Positions 43,543 to 52,533 of a stretch of 64,000 nucleotides of DNA are shown piece after piece (position 1 is the stretch's first letter; each line of letters opens with the position of its first letter). The notes beneath the pieces are model-generated. The model did no database searches and was not told the origin of the DNA. It saw only the letters and a list, made by a program, of their open reading frames with translations. The stretch is from Pseudomonas pharyngis (lineage in GTDB: Bacteria; Pseudomonadota; Gammaproteobacteria; Pseudomonadales; Pseudomonadaceae), in NCBI RefSeq assembly GCF_021602345.1, contig NZ_BQID01000002.1, forward strand, positions 620,001-684,000. Direction: 5' to 3'. Position numbers and translations under genes: made by a program.

Positions 43543-44304
43543 TCATTTACCACCCGTTACGTCGAGGAATGTACCGGTAACAAATGATGCTTCTGCACCA
43601 GCCAGCCACAAAATGGCCCGCGCCACTTCCTCCGGCTGCCCGCCTCGCCCCATCGGGATCGAGTCCTTGACCCGATCGACCCGCCCCGGCTCGCCGCCGC
43701 TGGCGTGCATGTCGGTATAGATGTGCCCCGGGCGGATACAGTTGACGCGAATGCCCTCACGGGCCACCTCTTTGGCGAACCCGATGGTGAACGTTTCCAG
43801 CGCGCCTTTCGATGCTGCGTAGTCGACATATTCATTCGGACTGCCCAGACGTGCCGAGGCCGACGACACATTGATCACCACGCCGCCCGCACCGCCGTGC
43901 CGCAGGGACATGCGCTTCACGGCCTGTTGGGCGCACAGTATCGGCCCGAGAGCATTGACCGCAAAGATGCGTTGCATGCGCGCGAAGCCCAGGTCTTCCA
44001 GGCGTGACTGTTGCGCCAGCACGCCAGCGTTATTGACCAGGACATCGATGCGCCCGAACGTGTGGTCGATCGCTGTGAAAAGCCCCGCGACCTGCTCAGG
44101 GTCGGCACTGTCGGCGCGCATCGCCAACGCCTTGCGCCCCATCGCTTCGATATCCGTCGCCACCGCCAGCGCGGCGGACTCATTGGCAACGTAACTGATC
44201 GCAACATCGTAGCCTTGGGCAGCAGCGAGTCGGGCGGTGGCGGCGCCTACTCCACGACTGCCACCGGTAATCAGAATCAACGGAGCCTGCGAGACGTTAA
44301 CCAT
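43543..44304 (-). CDS. Short-chain dehydrogenase/reductase (SDR)
   Basis: The 253-residue classical SDR has a nucleotide site TGGSRGVG near the N-terminus, the NNAG motif (DVLVNNAGVLA), catalytic Ser in INVSSASAR, and YAASK supplying Tyr/Lys. C-terminal RVNCIRPGHIYTDM and FLDVTGGK are typical of 3-oxoacyl/glucose-dehydrogenase-like SDRs. It uses NAD(P)H to reduce or oxidise an unknown carbonyl substrate. It lies downstream of the EamA gene on the same strand (29 bp gap), so they may be co-transcribed. It converges on the AraC gene. Confidence 0.9.
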   Translation of the reverse strand: MVNVSQAPLILITGGSRGVGAATARLAAAQGYDVAISYVANESAALAVATDIEAMGRKALAMRADSADPEQVAGLFTAIDHTFGRIDVLVNNAGVLAQQSRLEDLGFARMQRIFAVNALGPILCAQQAVKRMSLRHGGAGGVVINVSSASARLGSPNEYVDYAASKGALETFTIGFAKEVAREGIRVNCIRPGHIYTDMHASGGEPGRVDRVKDSIPMGRGGQPEEVARAILWLAGAEASFVTGTFLDVTGGK

Positions 44305-44333
44305 GAAACTACTCCTTAGCAGATGATGCCGAG

Positions 44334-45161
44334 TCAGCCGATGATGATCGCGCCGCTGGCGATCACCACACAGGCCAGCATCCGGCGGGCGGTAAGGGTT
44401 TCACCGAGGAACAGGTAGCCAAGCAGCGCCGCGAACAGCACGCTGGTTTCACGCAGGGCTGACACCGCGCCCAGCGGGGCTTCGTTCATCGCGTAGATAA
44501 CGATTGCGTAGGCAAGCAGAGAAACCAGCCCGCCCATTGCCGCAGCGAACATTCCGGGCCGAATCGAAAACAGGCTGCGGGCATCGCGCAGAACGACGTA
44601 GACCACCGGCATCAGCACGCCCCACAAGGCACTCATCCACACCGTGTAGGCCAGCGGCGCACCGGACAGCCGCGCGCCAATGCCGTCGACCACGCTATAA
44701 GCCGCGATAAAGCAACCGGTTCCCAATGCGTAAGGCAGGCTGGGCACCGACAGGCTGCGTCCCCGGAAAGCCAGCGAAATGATGCCGCCTGACACCAGCG
44801 CAATGCCGAGCATTTCGCCCGGGGTGATGGTTTCGCCGGCAAACAACGCGGCGCCGAGCGTAATCAACGCGGGTGATGAACCGCGCGAAATCGGATAAAT
44901 CTGTCCCAGATCGCCGACCCGGTAACTGCGCACCAGAAACAGGTTGTAGCCAACGTGCAGCAATGCCGACAGCAGCGCATACCCCCAGCTCTGAGGCGCA
45001 GGCGCCACCATGAACATCGCGGCAACTGCACAGACTATGGCGATTGCAACGCACATCACCGTCATCGACCAGAGCCGATCGGCACCGCCGCGCAGCAATG
45101 CATTCCAGCCGGCGTGCAGCAGCGCGGCGAACAGGACAAGTAGGACGAGATGAGTAGGCAT
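44334..45161 (-). CDS. EamA/DMT-family transporter
   Basis: The 275-residue protein has about ten short hydrophobic helices in two EamA repeats (N-terminal HLVLLVLFAALLHAGWNALLR; C-terminal AVSALRETSVLFAALLGYLF). Such transporters export amino acids or small metabolites. The start MPTHLVLLVLFAALLHAGWN is well defined. It precedes the SDR gene on the same strand and is followed upstream by a LysR gene in the same direction (75 bp gap). Confidence 0.88.
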   Translation of the reverse strand: MPTHLVLLVLFAALLHAGWNALLRGGADRLWSMTVMCVAIAIVCAVAAMFMVAPAPQSWGYALLSALLHVGYNLFLVRSYRVGDLGQIYPISRGSSPALITLGAALFAGETITPGEMLGIALVSGGIISLAFRGRSLSVPSLPYALGTGCFIAAYSVVDGIGARLSGAPLAYTVWMSALWGVLMPVVYVVLRDARSLFSIRPGMFAAAMGGLVSLLAYAIVIYAMNEAPLGAVSALRETSVLFAALLGYLFLGETLTARRMLACVVIASGAIIIG

Positions 45162-45236
45162 TGGCCATTTTAGGCAGCCCGAACGGCCGGATTACAGAAA
45201 AGGCTCCTCATTGCACCATGAGCGATTCTTCATGCC

Positions 45237-46142
45237 TCAAACCTGCCCGCCTCGCACTTTGAGCGCCTCACCGAGCAACCACTCGCGAAAACTCTCAATG
45301 TGCGGCTGCGTCTCAACGCCCTTGGGGCAAACGAAGTAATAAGCGAGCGGTGACTGAAACGGCACATCGAACAGCCGCACCAGCCGGCCATCGCCGATTT
45401 CCTTCTCGACATGCCCGCTGCGCACAAGAGCAATTCCATGGCCGAGCAAAGCCGCCTCGACCGTCATATTGGTATCGCCAAACCTGACGCTTTCCCGCAG
45501 CGGCAAAAATGCCAGCCCGACGGACTGGAACCACGCTTCCCATTTCGGTGCCAGTTCAGCGCCGTCACGTGCCAGCAGCGGCAACTGCAACAAATCGGCG
45601 GGACTGCTCGGCATTCCGACGCGTTGCAGCAGTTCGGGACTGGCCACCGGGAAAACCTGCTCACCGAACAAAAACTGTGAATACAGACCGGGATAGTTGC
45701 CCTTGCCCAAGCGGATCGCGACATCGGCTTCGCTGCTGGCGAAATGGATGACCTTGTCCGTGGTGTCCAGCGACACCAACAGTTCCGGGTGCTGGCGGGC
45801 CAGGCTCGGCAAGCGTGGCAACAACCATTTCAACGCAAAGGAATAGGTCGTGCTGACGCTGAGCCGGACCCTGCCCTTTTGCTCACGCAAGTCGGCCAGC
45901 GTTGCCTCAAGGCTCATGAAGAACTCACGCACAATCGGCGCCAGGGTAGCGCCCGCAGGCGTAAGGCGTAACGACTTGCCCCGTTCAAACAGCTGCAAGC
46001 CCCAAAGCTCTTCCAGATGCCGAAGCTGATGGCTGACCGCGCTCTGGGTTACATGCAGTTCCTGCGCGGCGGCGGTGAAAGTCGGGTGCCGGGTGGATAC
46101 TTCGAAAGCCCGCAAGGTTGCGGTCGGGGGCAGATCTCTCAT
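45237..46142 (-). CDS. LysR-family transcriptional regulator, GcvA-like
   Basis: The 301-residue protein has an N-terminal winged HTH, LRAFEVSTRHPTFTAAAQEL then HVTQSAVSHQLRHLEELWG, typical of the GcvA branch. A periplasmic-binding-like effector domain follows (VRLSVSTTYSFALKWLLPRL; VDVAIRLGKGNYPG-type motif). I start at MRDLPPTATLRAF (46142); an in-frame ATG eight codons upstream is possible. It is on the strand opposite to mexE but 430 bp away, so regulation of the EamA/SDR genes seems as likely as of the efflux operon. Confidence 0.88.
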   Translation of the reverse strand: MRDLPPTATLRAFEVSTRHPTFTAAAQELHVTQSAVSHQLRHLEELWGLQLFERGKSLRLTPAGATLAPIVREFFMSLEATLADLREQKGRVRLSVSTTYSFALKWLLPRLPSLARQHPELLVSLDTTDKVIHFASSEADVAIRLGKGNYPGLYSQFLFGEQVFPVASPELLQRVGMPSSPADLLQLPLLARDGAELAPKWEAWFQSVGLAFLPLRESVRFGDTNMTVEAALLGHGIALVRSGHVEKEIGDGRLVRLFDVPFQSPLAYYFVCPKGVETQPHIESFREWLLGEALKVRGGQV

Positions 46143-46194
46143 AAACAAAGGGTCCGGGATTGGCAAAACATCGGGGTATGAGTATCAGGTCATG

Positions 46195-46412
46195 TTAGAG
46201 CGAAATGTTGTGGGTTGCCTGTTCCGGGTAACCGGACTCTTGATGTTGGCGTATTGATCCAGCAGCCAGGCGAGGTCTTTGTAAAAAAGCGCCATATGCT
46301 CCGCAAGGATGTCGAGGCTCGGTAACTTCAGCGCAGCATTTAATCGCCGCATAATCCTCACCCAGCAATTTCGCCTGCGACAGTTGCCGATCGCGCAACA
46401 CAGAATTGTCAT
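46195..46412 (-). pseudogene. Degraded open frame of unknown origin upstream of mexE
   Basis: In the 430-bp space between the LysR gene and mexE, the minus strand shows two protein-like stretches in different frames: RQLSQAKLLGEDYAAIK, then after a shift LPSLDILAEHMALFYKDLAW and LLDQYANIKSPV. They look like one broken gene with a frameshift near 46340. No family is recognised. The rest of the space holds the mexE promoter region. Confidence 0.3.
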
Positions 46413-46471
46413 CAGGCCAATTGATAGCCCCCTAACGAAAGGCGCATGCTAGAGGGCTTCTCTCGGGCTTA

Positions 46472-46488
46472 TATCATTCCGAATGATA
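46472..46488. promoter_or_regulatory. 17-bp palindrome upstream of mexE, candidate operator
   Basis: TATCATT-CCG-AATGATA is a perfect 7-bp inverted repeat with a 3-bp centre, 85 bp before the mexE start. A palindrome at that spacing suits a repressor site of the efflux operon. The binding protein is unknown; TetR/MarR-type proteins use such short-centre palindromes, whereas LysR boxes are usually longer. Confidence 0.45.
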
Positions 46489-46572
46489 GTTACCTTCGTG
46501 TCATTCGATTCGTTTTGCTATCGACCCGCCGAGCATCATCCGCCCATCTTCAATACATTGGCGGATGCATCC

Positions 46573-47826
46573 ATGGAACAATCACTCAAACATTTGCGCT
46601 TCCCGTTGGCTCTGTTGGCCGTGCTGGTGATGAGCGCCTGCGGCAAGACTCCGGAAACCGCCGCCACCATGCCTGCTGCCAAGGTCAGCGTGGCCAAGGT
46701 GCTGGAACAACCGGTCAACGAGTGGGACGAATTCACCGGGCGCCTCGAAGCGCCGGAAACCGTTGAAATCCGTCCGCGGGTCTCCGGCCAGATCGACGAA
46801 GTCGCCTTCACCGAAGGTGCTCTGGTCAAGAAAGGCGACCTGCTGTTCCAGATCGACCCGCGTCCGTTCCAGGCCGAGGTCCGCCGCCTCGAAGCGCTGG
46901 TTGCCCAGGCCCGCGCCAATGCCACTCGCAGTGAAAACGAAGCCGGCCGTGGCGAACGCCTGCGCGCCAGCAACGCCATCTCCGCCGAACTGGCCGACTC
47001 GCGTACCAGCGCTGCACAAGAAGCCCGTGCGGCTGTTGGCGCGCTGCAAGCGCAACTGGACCTGGCCAAGCTGAACCTGAGCTTCACCCGCGTCACTGCG
47101 CCAATCAGTGGCCGCGTCAGCCGTGCCGAGATTACCGCCGGTAACCTGGTGACCGCCGACACCACCCCGCTGACCAGCGTTGTGTCCACCGACAAGGTCT
47201 ACGCCTACTTCGACGCCGACGAGCGTGTGTTCCTCAAATACACCCAGCTCGCCCGTCAGGGTCAGCGCGGCGCCACTACCCCGGTGTACATGGGCCTGTC
47301 CAATGAAGACGGCAACCCGCACCTGGGCCAAATGAACTTCGTCGACAACCAGGTCAACCCGAAAACCGGCACCATCCGTGGTCGCGCCGTGTTCGACAAC
47401 AGCGACGGCACTTACACCCCAGGCCTGTATGCACGTCTGAAACTGGTCGGCAGCGGCACCTACAACGCCATGTTGATCAACGATGAAGCGGTCGGTACCG
47501 ACCTCGGCAAGAAGTTCGTGCTGGTGATGGATGGCGACAACAAGACCGTCTACCGCGCCGTTGAACTCGGCCCGAAGATCGAAGGCCTGCGTATCGTGCG
47601 CAGCGGCCTGAACAAGGACGACACGATCATCGTCAAGGGTCTGCAACGGGTTCGCCCTGGCTCCCCGGTTACGCCTGAAGTGATCCCGATGGCCAGCGAG
47701 CAAACCATTGCCGCTCTCGCTCAACAACGACAAGCGCTGGAAGCCAGCAACCTGCCCAAAGTCGCACCTGCCAAAGGCGCGCCGGGTTCGGTTGTAAAAC
47801 TGGCTGCTGCGACCCCACGCGGTTAA
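46573..47826 (+). CDS. mexE: RND efflux periplasmic adaptor MexE
   Basis: The 417-residue lipoprotein adaptor has a signal peptide with lipobox MSAC (Cys near residue 24). A lipoyl half-motif RPRVSGQIDEVAFTEGALV comes next, then an alpha-hairpin (about 100-165) with ALVAQARANATRSENEAGRG-type heptads, the second lipoyl half (VTAPISGRVSRAEI), and a beta-barrel/membrane-proximal domain. The N-terminus MEQSLKHLRFPLALLAVL reads almost like P. aeruginosa MexE. It links the pump MexF to OprN. Length and order are typical, and the next start is 15 bases after the stop. Confidence 0.93.
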   Translation: MEQSLKHLRFPLALLAVLVMSACGKTPETAATMPAAKVSVAKVLEQPVNEWDEFTGRLEAPETVEIRPRVSGQIDEVAFTEGALVKKGDLLFQIDPRPFQAEVRRLEALVAQARANATRSENEAGRGERLRASNAISAELADSRTSAAQEARAAVGALQAQLDLAKLNLSFTRVTAPISGRVSRAEITAGNLVTADTTPLTSVVSTDKVYAYFDADERVFLKYTQLARQGQRGATTPVYMGLSNEDGNPHLGQMNFVDNQVNPKTGTIRGRAVFDNSDGTYTPGLYARLKLVGSGTYNAMLINDEAVGTDLGKKFVLVMDGDNKTVYRAVELGPKIEGLRIVRSGLNKDDTIIVKGLQRVRPGSPVTPEVIPMASEQTIAALAQQRQALEASNLPKVAPAKGAPGSVVKLAAATPRG

Positions 47827-47841
47827 GGGACGACAACTCCG

Positions 47842-50800
47842 ATGAATTTTTCCCAATTCTTCATTTCACGGCCGATCTTCGCAGCGGTGCTGTCGCTGTT
47901 GATCCTGATCGCCGGTGCGATTTCGCTGTTCCAGTTGCCGATCAGCGAATACCCGGAAGTCGTGCCACCGACCGTGGTGGTGCGTGCCAACTTCCCGGGC
48001 GCCAACCCAAAAGTCATCGGTGAAACCGTGGCGGCTCCACTGGAGCAAGCCATCACCGGCGTCGAGAACATGCTGTACATGTCCTCGCAATCCACCGCTG
48101 ACGGCAAGATCACCCTGACCATCACCTTCGCCCTGGGTACTGACCTGGACAACGCGCAGGTGCAGGTGCAGAACCGCGTGACCCGGACCGAGCCGAAGCT
48201 TCCGGAAGAAGTGACGCGCATCGGTATCACCGTCGACAAGGCTTCGCCCGACCTGACCATGGTTGTGCACTTGACCTCGCCGGACAAACGCTACGACATG
48301 CTGTACCTGTCCAACTACGCGATCCTCAACATCAAGGATGAGCTCGCTCGCCTCGGTGGTGTCGGTGACGTGCAGCTGTTCGGTATGGGCGACTACTCGC
48401 TGCGGGTATGGCTCGATCCGAACAAGACCGCTTCGCGCAATCTGACCGCGACTGATGTGGTGACCGCCATTCGCGAACAGAACCGTCAGGTGGCCGCCGG
48501 CCAGTTGGGCGCGCCCCCTGCCCCGACTGCGCAAAGCTTCCAGCTGTCGATCAACACTCAAGGCCGTCTGGTCTCCGAGGAAGAGTTCGAGAACATCGTC
48601 ATTCGCGCCGGCGACAACGGTGAAATCACTCGCCTGAAGGACATCGCCCGCGTCGAACTGGGCTCCAGTCAGTACGCCCTGCGTTCGTTGCTGAACAACC
48701 AGCCAGCCGTAGCGATCCCGATCTTCCAGCGCCCGGGCTCCAACGCCATCGAAATCTCGAACGAAGTTCGCGGCAAGATGGAAGAGCTGAAGAAAAGCTT
48801 CCCGCAAGGCATGGACTACAGCATCGTCTATGACCCGACGATCTTTGTGCGCGGCTCCATCGAGGCGGTGGTTCACACCCTCTTCGAAGCACTGATTCTC
48901 GTGGTTCTGGTGGTGATCCTGTTCCTGCAGACCTGGCGCGCCTCGATCATTCCGCTGGTGGCGGTGCCGGTATCGTTGATCGGTACGTTTGCGGTGATGC
49001 ACCTGTTCGGCTTCTCGCTCAACGCGCTGTCGCTGTTCGGCCTGGTACTGGCGATCGGTATCGTGGTGGACGACGCCATCGTGGTGGTGGAGAACGTCGA
49101 GCGGAACATTGAACTGGGGCTCAACCCCTTCGATGCGACCAAAAAGGCCATGGGTGAAGTGACCGGCCCGATCATTGCGACAGCGCTCGTGCTGTGTGCG
49201 GTGTTCGTACCCGCCGCGTTCATCTCGGGCCTGACCGGTCAGTTCTACAAGCAGTTTGCTTTGACTATCGCGATCTCTACGGTGATCTCGGCGTTCAACT
49301 CGCTGACCCTGTCGCCAGCACTGGCCGCCGTCTTGCTCAAGGGCCACGACGCGCCGAAAGATCGGTTCTCGCGAGTGCTGGACAAGATCTTCGGTGGCTG
49401 GCTGTTCCGTCCGTTCAACCGTTTCTTCGACCGCGCCAGTCACGGTTACGTCGGTACCGTGCGCCGGGTCATCCGTGGCAGCGGCATCGCCCTCTTCCTG
49501 TACGCAGGCTTGATGGTGCTGACCTTCTTCGGTTTCTCCAGCACCCCGACCGGCTTCGTACCCGGCCAGGACAAGCAATATCTGGTGGCCTTCGCGCAAC
49601 TGCCGGACGCCGCGAGCCTGGATCGCACCGAAGACGTCATCAAGCGCATGTCCGACCTGGCACTGAAACAGCCAGGCGTGGAAAGCGCCGTAGCGTTCCC
49701 GGGTCTGTCGATCAACGGCTTCACCAACAGCCCGAACGCCGGCATCGTGTTCGTGACCCTGAAACCGTTCGACGAGCGTAAAGACCCGAGCATGTCCGCC
49801 GGTGCGATTGCCGGTGCCTTGAACGGCCAGTACGCGGGAATTCAGGAAGCCTACATGGCGATCTTCCCGCCGCCGCCGGTACAGGGGCTGGGCACCATCG
49901 GTGGTTTCCGCCTGCAAATCGAAGACCGGGGCAACCTGGGCTACGAAGAGCTGTACAAGGAAACCATGAACATTATTGCCAAGAGCCATAACGTTCCGGA
50001 ACTGGCCAACCTGTTCACCAGCTACACCGTGAACGTGCCGCAGGTCGATGCCGCCATCGACCGGGAAAAAGCCAAGACCCACGGCGTGGCCGTCAGCGAC
50101 ATCTTCGACACCCTGCAGATCTACCTGGGTTCGCTGTATGCCAACGACTTCAACCGCTTCGGTCGTACCTATCAGGTCAACGTTCAGGCCGAGCAGCAGT
50201 TCCGCCTCGAGTCCGATCAGATCGGCCAACTGAAAGTACGCAACAACAAGGGCGAGATGATCCCGCTGGCGACCTTCATCAAGGTCAGCGACACCTCGGG
50301 CCCGGATCGTGTGATGCACTACAACGGCTTCATCACCGCTGAAATCAACGGTGCAGCAGCCCCGGGCTACAGCTCCGGCCAGGCCGAAAAAGCCATCGAG
50401 AAACTGCTCAAGGATGAACTTCCGAACGGCATGACCTACGAGTGGACCGACCTGACCTACCAGCAGATTCTGTCCGGTAACACAGCGCTGTTCGTGTTCC
50501 CGCTCTGCGTATTGCTGGCGTTCCTGGTGCTCGCGGCTCAATACGAAAGCTGGAGCCTGCCACTGGCGGTGATCCTGATCGTACCGATGACCCTGCTGTC
50601 GGCCATCACCGGTGTGATCATCTCTGGCGGCGACAACAACATCTTCACCCAGATCGGCCTGATCGTACTGGTGGGCCTGGCGTGCAAGAACGCGATTCTG
50701 ATCGTCGAGTTCGCCAAGGATAAGCAGGAAGAAGGCCTCGATCCGCTGGCCGCCGTACTGGAAGCCTGCCGTCTGCGTCTGCGGCCGATCCTGATGACCT

Positions 50801-51033
50801 CGTTCGCGTTCATCATGGGTGTGGTGCCACTGGTTTTCTCCAGCGGTGCCGGTGCCGAGATGCGTCATGCCATGGGTGTGGCGGTGTTCTCCGGGATGCT
50901 CGGTGTGACCTTCTTCGGTCTGCTGCTGACCCCCGTGTTCTATGTGCTGATCCGCAACTTCGTGGAGCGCAGCGAAGCTCGCAAAGCGGCCAAGGCGCAA
51001 AATCTTCAAAAGCCACTGGAGGCGCACCAATGA
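47842..51033 (+). CDS. mexF: RND efflux pump MexF
   Basis: This 1063-residue inner-membrane proton/drug antiporter exports chloramphenicol, fluoroquinolones and quorum-signal precursors in P. aeruginosa. It starts MNFSQFFISRPIFAAVLSLL, typical of RND pumps. Helix 4 has LFGLVLAIGIVVDDAIVVVE with the proton-relay Asp pair. Twelve membrane helices in two halves flank two large periplasmic domains. Length equals the family norm. AAGGGA precedes the ATG and the stop overlaps oprN in an ATGA. The long open frame on the opposite strand is an artefact of GC-rich codons. Confidence 0.95.
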   Translation: MNFSQFFISRPIFAAVLSLLILIAGAISLFQLPISEYPEVVPPTVVVRANFPGANPKVIGETVAAPLEQAITGVENMLYMSSQSTADGKITLTITFALGTDLDNAQVQVQNRVTRTEPKLPEEVTRIGITVDKASPDLTMVVHLTSPDKRYDMLYLSNYAILNIKDELARLGGVGDVQLFGMGDYSLRVWLDPNKTASRNLTATDVVTAIREQNRQVAAGQLGAPPAPTAQSFQLSINTQGRLVSEEEFENIVIRAGDNGEITRLKDIARVELGSSQYALRSLLNNQPAVAIPIFQRPGSNAIEISNEVRGKMEELKKSFPQGMDYSIVYDPTIFVRGSIEAVVHTLFEALILVVLVVILFLQTWRASIIPLVAVPVSLIGTFAVMHLFGFSLNALSLFGLVLAIGIVVDDAIVVVENVERNIELGLNPFDATKKAMGEVTGPIIATALVLCAVFVPAAFISGLTGQFYKQFALTIAISTVISAFNSLTLSPALAAVLLKGHDAPKDRFSRVLDKIFGGWLFRPFNRFFDRASHGYVGTVRRVIRGSGIALFLYAGLMVLTFFGFSSTPTGFVPGQDKQYLVAFAQLPDAASLDRTEDVIKRMSDLALKQPGVESAVAFPGLSINGFTNSPNAGIVFVTLKPFDERKDPSMSAGAIAGALNGQYAGIQEAYMAIFPPPPVQGLGTIGGFRLQIEDRGNLGYEELYKETMNIIAKSHNVPELANLFTSYTVNVPQVDAAIDREKAKTHGVAVSDIFDTLQIYLGSLYANDFNRFGRTYQVNVQAEQQFRLESDQIGQLKVRNNKGEMIPLATFIKVSDTSGPDRVMHYNGFITAEINGAAAPGYSSGQAEKAIEKLLKDELPNGMTYEWTDLTYQQILSGNTALFVFPLCVLLAFLVLAAQYESWSLPLAVILIVPMTLLSAITGVIISGGDNNIFTQIGLIVLVGLACKNAILIVEFAKDKQEEGLDPLAAVLEACRLRLRPILMTSFAFIMGVVPLVFSSGAGAEMRHAMGVAVFSGMLGVTFFGLLLTPVFYVLIRNFVERSEARKAAKAQNLQKPLEAHQ

Positions 51034-52451
51034 GTCTGAAAGTCTTCCTGCCGAGCCTGCTGGTGCTGGCCCTGAGTGCCTGCGCCGTCGGCCCTGACTA
51101 CAAGACCCCGACGACGGAGGCGGCGAACATTACGTCCGCCACCGACGGCGCCGCCGGCCAGAAGAACTTCGACCGTTCGAAATTCGAAGGCATCTGGTGG
51201 CAGCAGTTCGACGATCCGACCCTTAACCAGTTGGTGACTCAATCGCTGCAAGGCAACCGTGAACTGCGCGTGGCATTCGCCCGCTGGAAAGCCGCCCGGG
51301 CGATCCGCGACGACGCCAGCAACGATGCGATGCCGACCATCACCAGCCGCGCCAGCAGCGATCTGGCCAAAGGTCAGATTCCGGGCCAGACCACCAATCG
51401 GGTCAATAGTGAACGCTATGACCTGGGCCTGGACATGGCTTGGGAACTGGACCTGTTCGGACGTATCCAGCGCAATCTGGAAGCCAGCGACGCCGATCAG
51501 CAAGCGGCCGAAGCCGATCTGTATCAACTGCAAGTCACCATGATTGCCGAACTGGTGGACGCTTACGGTCAACTGCGCGGTGCTCAACTGCGGGAAAAGA
51601 TCGCGCTGGCCAACCTGAACAACCAGCAGGAATCGCGCAAGATCACCATCAGCCTGCGTGACGCCGGCGTTGGCGATCAGCTCGATGTCGAACGTGCCGA
51701 TGCACGTCTGGCATCGGTCGAAGCCAGCGTGCCGCAGCTGCAGGCAGAACAGGCCCGGCAGAAAAACCGCATCGCCACCCTGCTGGGTGAACGTCCGGAC
51801 AAGCTGACCGTCGACCTGAGTCCGAAAGACCTGCCGGCGATTGCCAAGGCCTTGCCGATCGGTGATCCGGGCGAACTGCTGCAGCGTCGTCCGGACATCC
51901 TCAGCGCCGAGCGCAGACTGGCTTCGGCCACGGCGCGTATCGGTGTAGCCAAGGCCGACCTGTTCCCACGGGTCAGTCTCAGCGGTTTCCTCGGCTGGAC
52001 GGCCGGGCGTGGTTCGCAGATCGGTTCCTCGGCGGCCAACGCCTGGGCACTGGGCCCGAGCATCACCTGGGCAGCGTTCGACCTTGGCAGCGTGCGAGCC
52101 CGTTTGCGCGGCGCCGATGCCGATGCCGAAGGCGCACTGGCGACTTACGAGCAGCAAGTATTGCTGGCGCTGGAAGAGTCGGAAAACGCCTTCAGTGATT
52201 ACGGCAAGCGTCAGCAGCGTCTGATCTCACTGATCCGTCAGAGCGAATCGAGCCGCAAGGCTGCCGATCTGGCTGAAATCCGCTACCGCGAAGGCACCAC
52301 CGATTTCCTGGTGCTGCTCGACGCCCAGCGTGAACGCTTGAACGCCGAGGATAGCCAGGCTCAGGCCGAAGTGGATCTGTATCGCGGCATCGTCGCGATC
52401 TACAAGGCCCTCGGTGGCGGTTGGCAGCCAGAAACGGTGGCCAGCAAGTAA
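51030..52451 (+). CDS. oprN: Outer-membrane efflux channel OprN
   Basis: The 473-residue TolC-family outer-membrane factor has a lipoprotein signal (LALSAC lipobox, Cys near 18). Two repeats of the coiled-coil/beta-barrel unit follow (about 60-260 and 275-465), e.g. the phrase MAWELDLFGRIQRNLEASDA and the repeated ALEESENAFSDYGKRQQRL. It completes the MexEF-OprN tripartite pump. The start overlaps the mexF stop. The operon ends in tandem terminators. Confidence 0.93.
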   Translation: MSLKVFLPSLLVLALSACAVGPDYKTPTTEAANITSATDGAAGQKNFDRSKFEGIWWQQFDDPTLNQLVTQSLQGNRELRVAFARWKAARAIRDDASNDAMPTITSRASSDLAKGQIPGQTTNRVNSERYDLGLDMAWELDLFGRIQRNLEASDADQQAAEADLYQLQVTMIAELVDAYGQLRGAQLREKIALANLNNQQESRKITISLRDAGVGDQLDVERADARLASVEASVPQLQAEQARQKNRIATLLGERPDKLTVDLSPKDLPAIAKALPIGDPGELLQRRPDILSAERRLASATARIGVAKADLFPRVSLSGFLGWTAGRGSQIGSSAANAWALGPSITWAAFDLGSVRARLRGADADAEGALATYEQQVLLALEESENAFSDYGKRQQRLISLIRQSESSRKAADLAEIRYREGTTDFLVLLDAQRERLNAEDSQAQAEVDLYRGIVAIYKALGGGWQPETVASK

Positions 52452-52471
52452 TCGTTTTTTAAAGAGCTCCT

Positions 52472-52500
52472 TTGGTTGGCCGCAACCAACCAAATTTTTT
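52472..52500 (+). terminator. First terminator after oprN
   Basis: TTGGTTG-gccg-CAACCAA is a perfect 7-bp stem followed by ccaaa and six T. It lies 20 bp after the oprN stop. Confidence 0.65.
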
Positions 52501-52533
52501 GCCCCGCGTATCATTCGGTCGCGGGGCTTTTTT
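52501..52533 (+). terminator. Second terminator after oprN
   Basis: GCCCCGCG / CGCGGGGC is an 8-bp stem with an 11-base loop followed by six T. It overlaps the 3' end of the convergent AaeA-like gene, and only the plus-strand side has a T run. Confidence 0.85.

Noticed and set aside
47866-51030. 1054-codon open frame on the minus strand, antisense to mexF
   Set aside because: It mirrors the GC-rich codon pattern of mexF, its translation is rich in H, R and Q without any domain, and mexF is certain.
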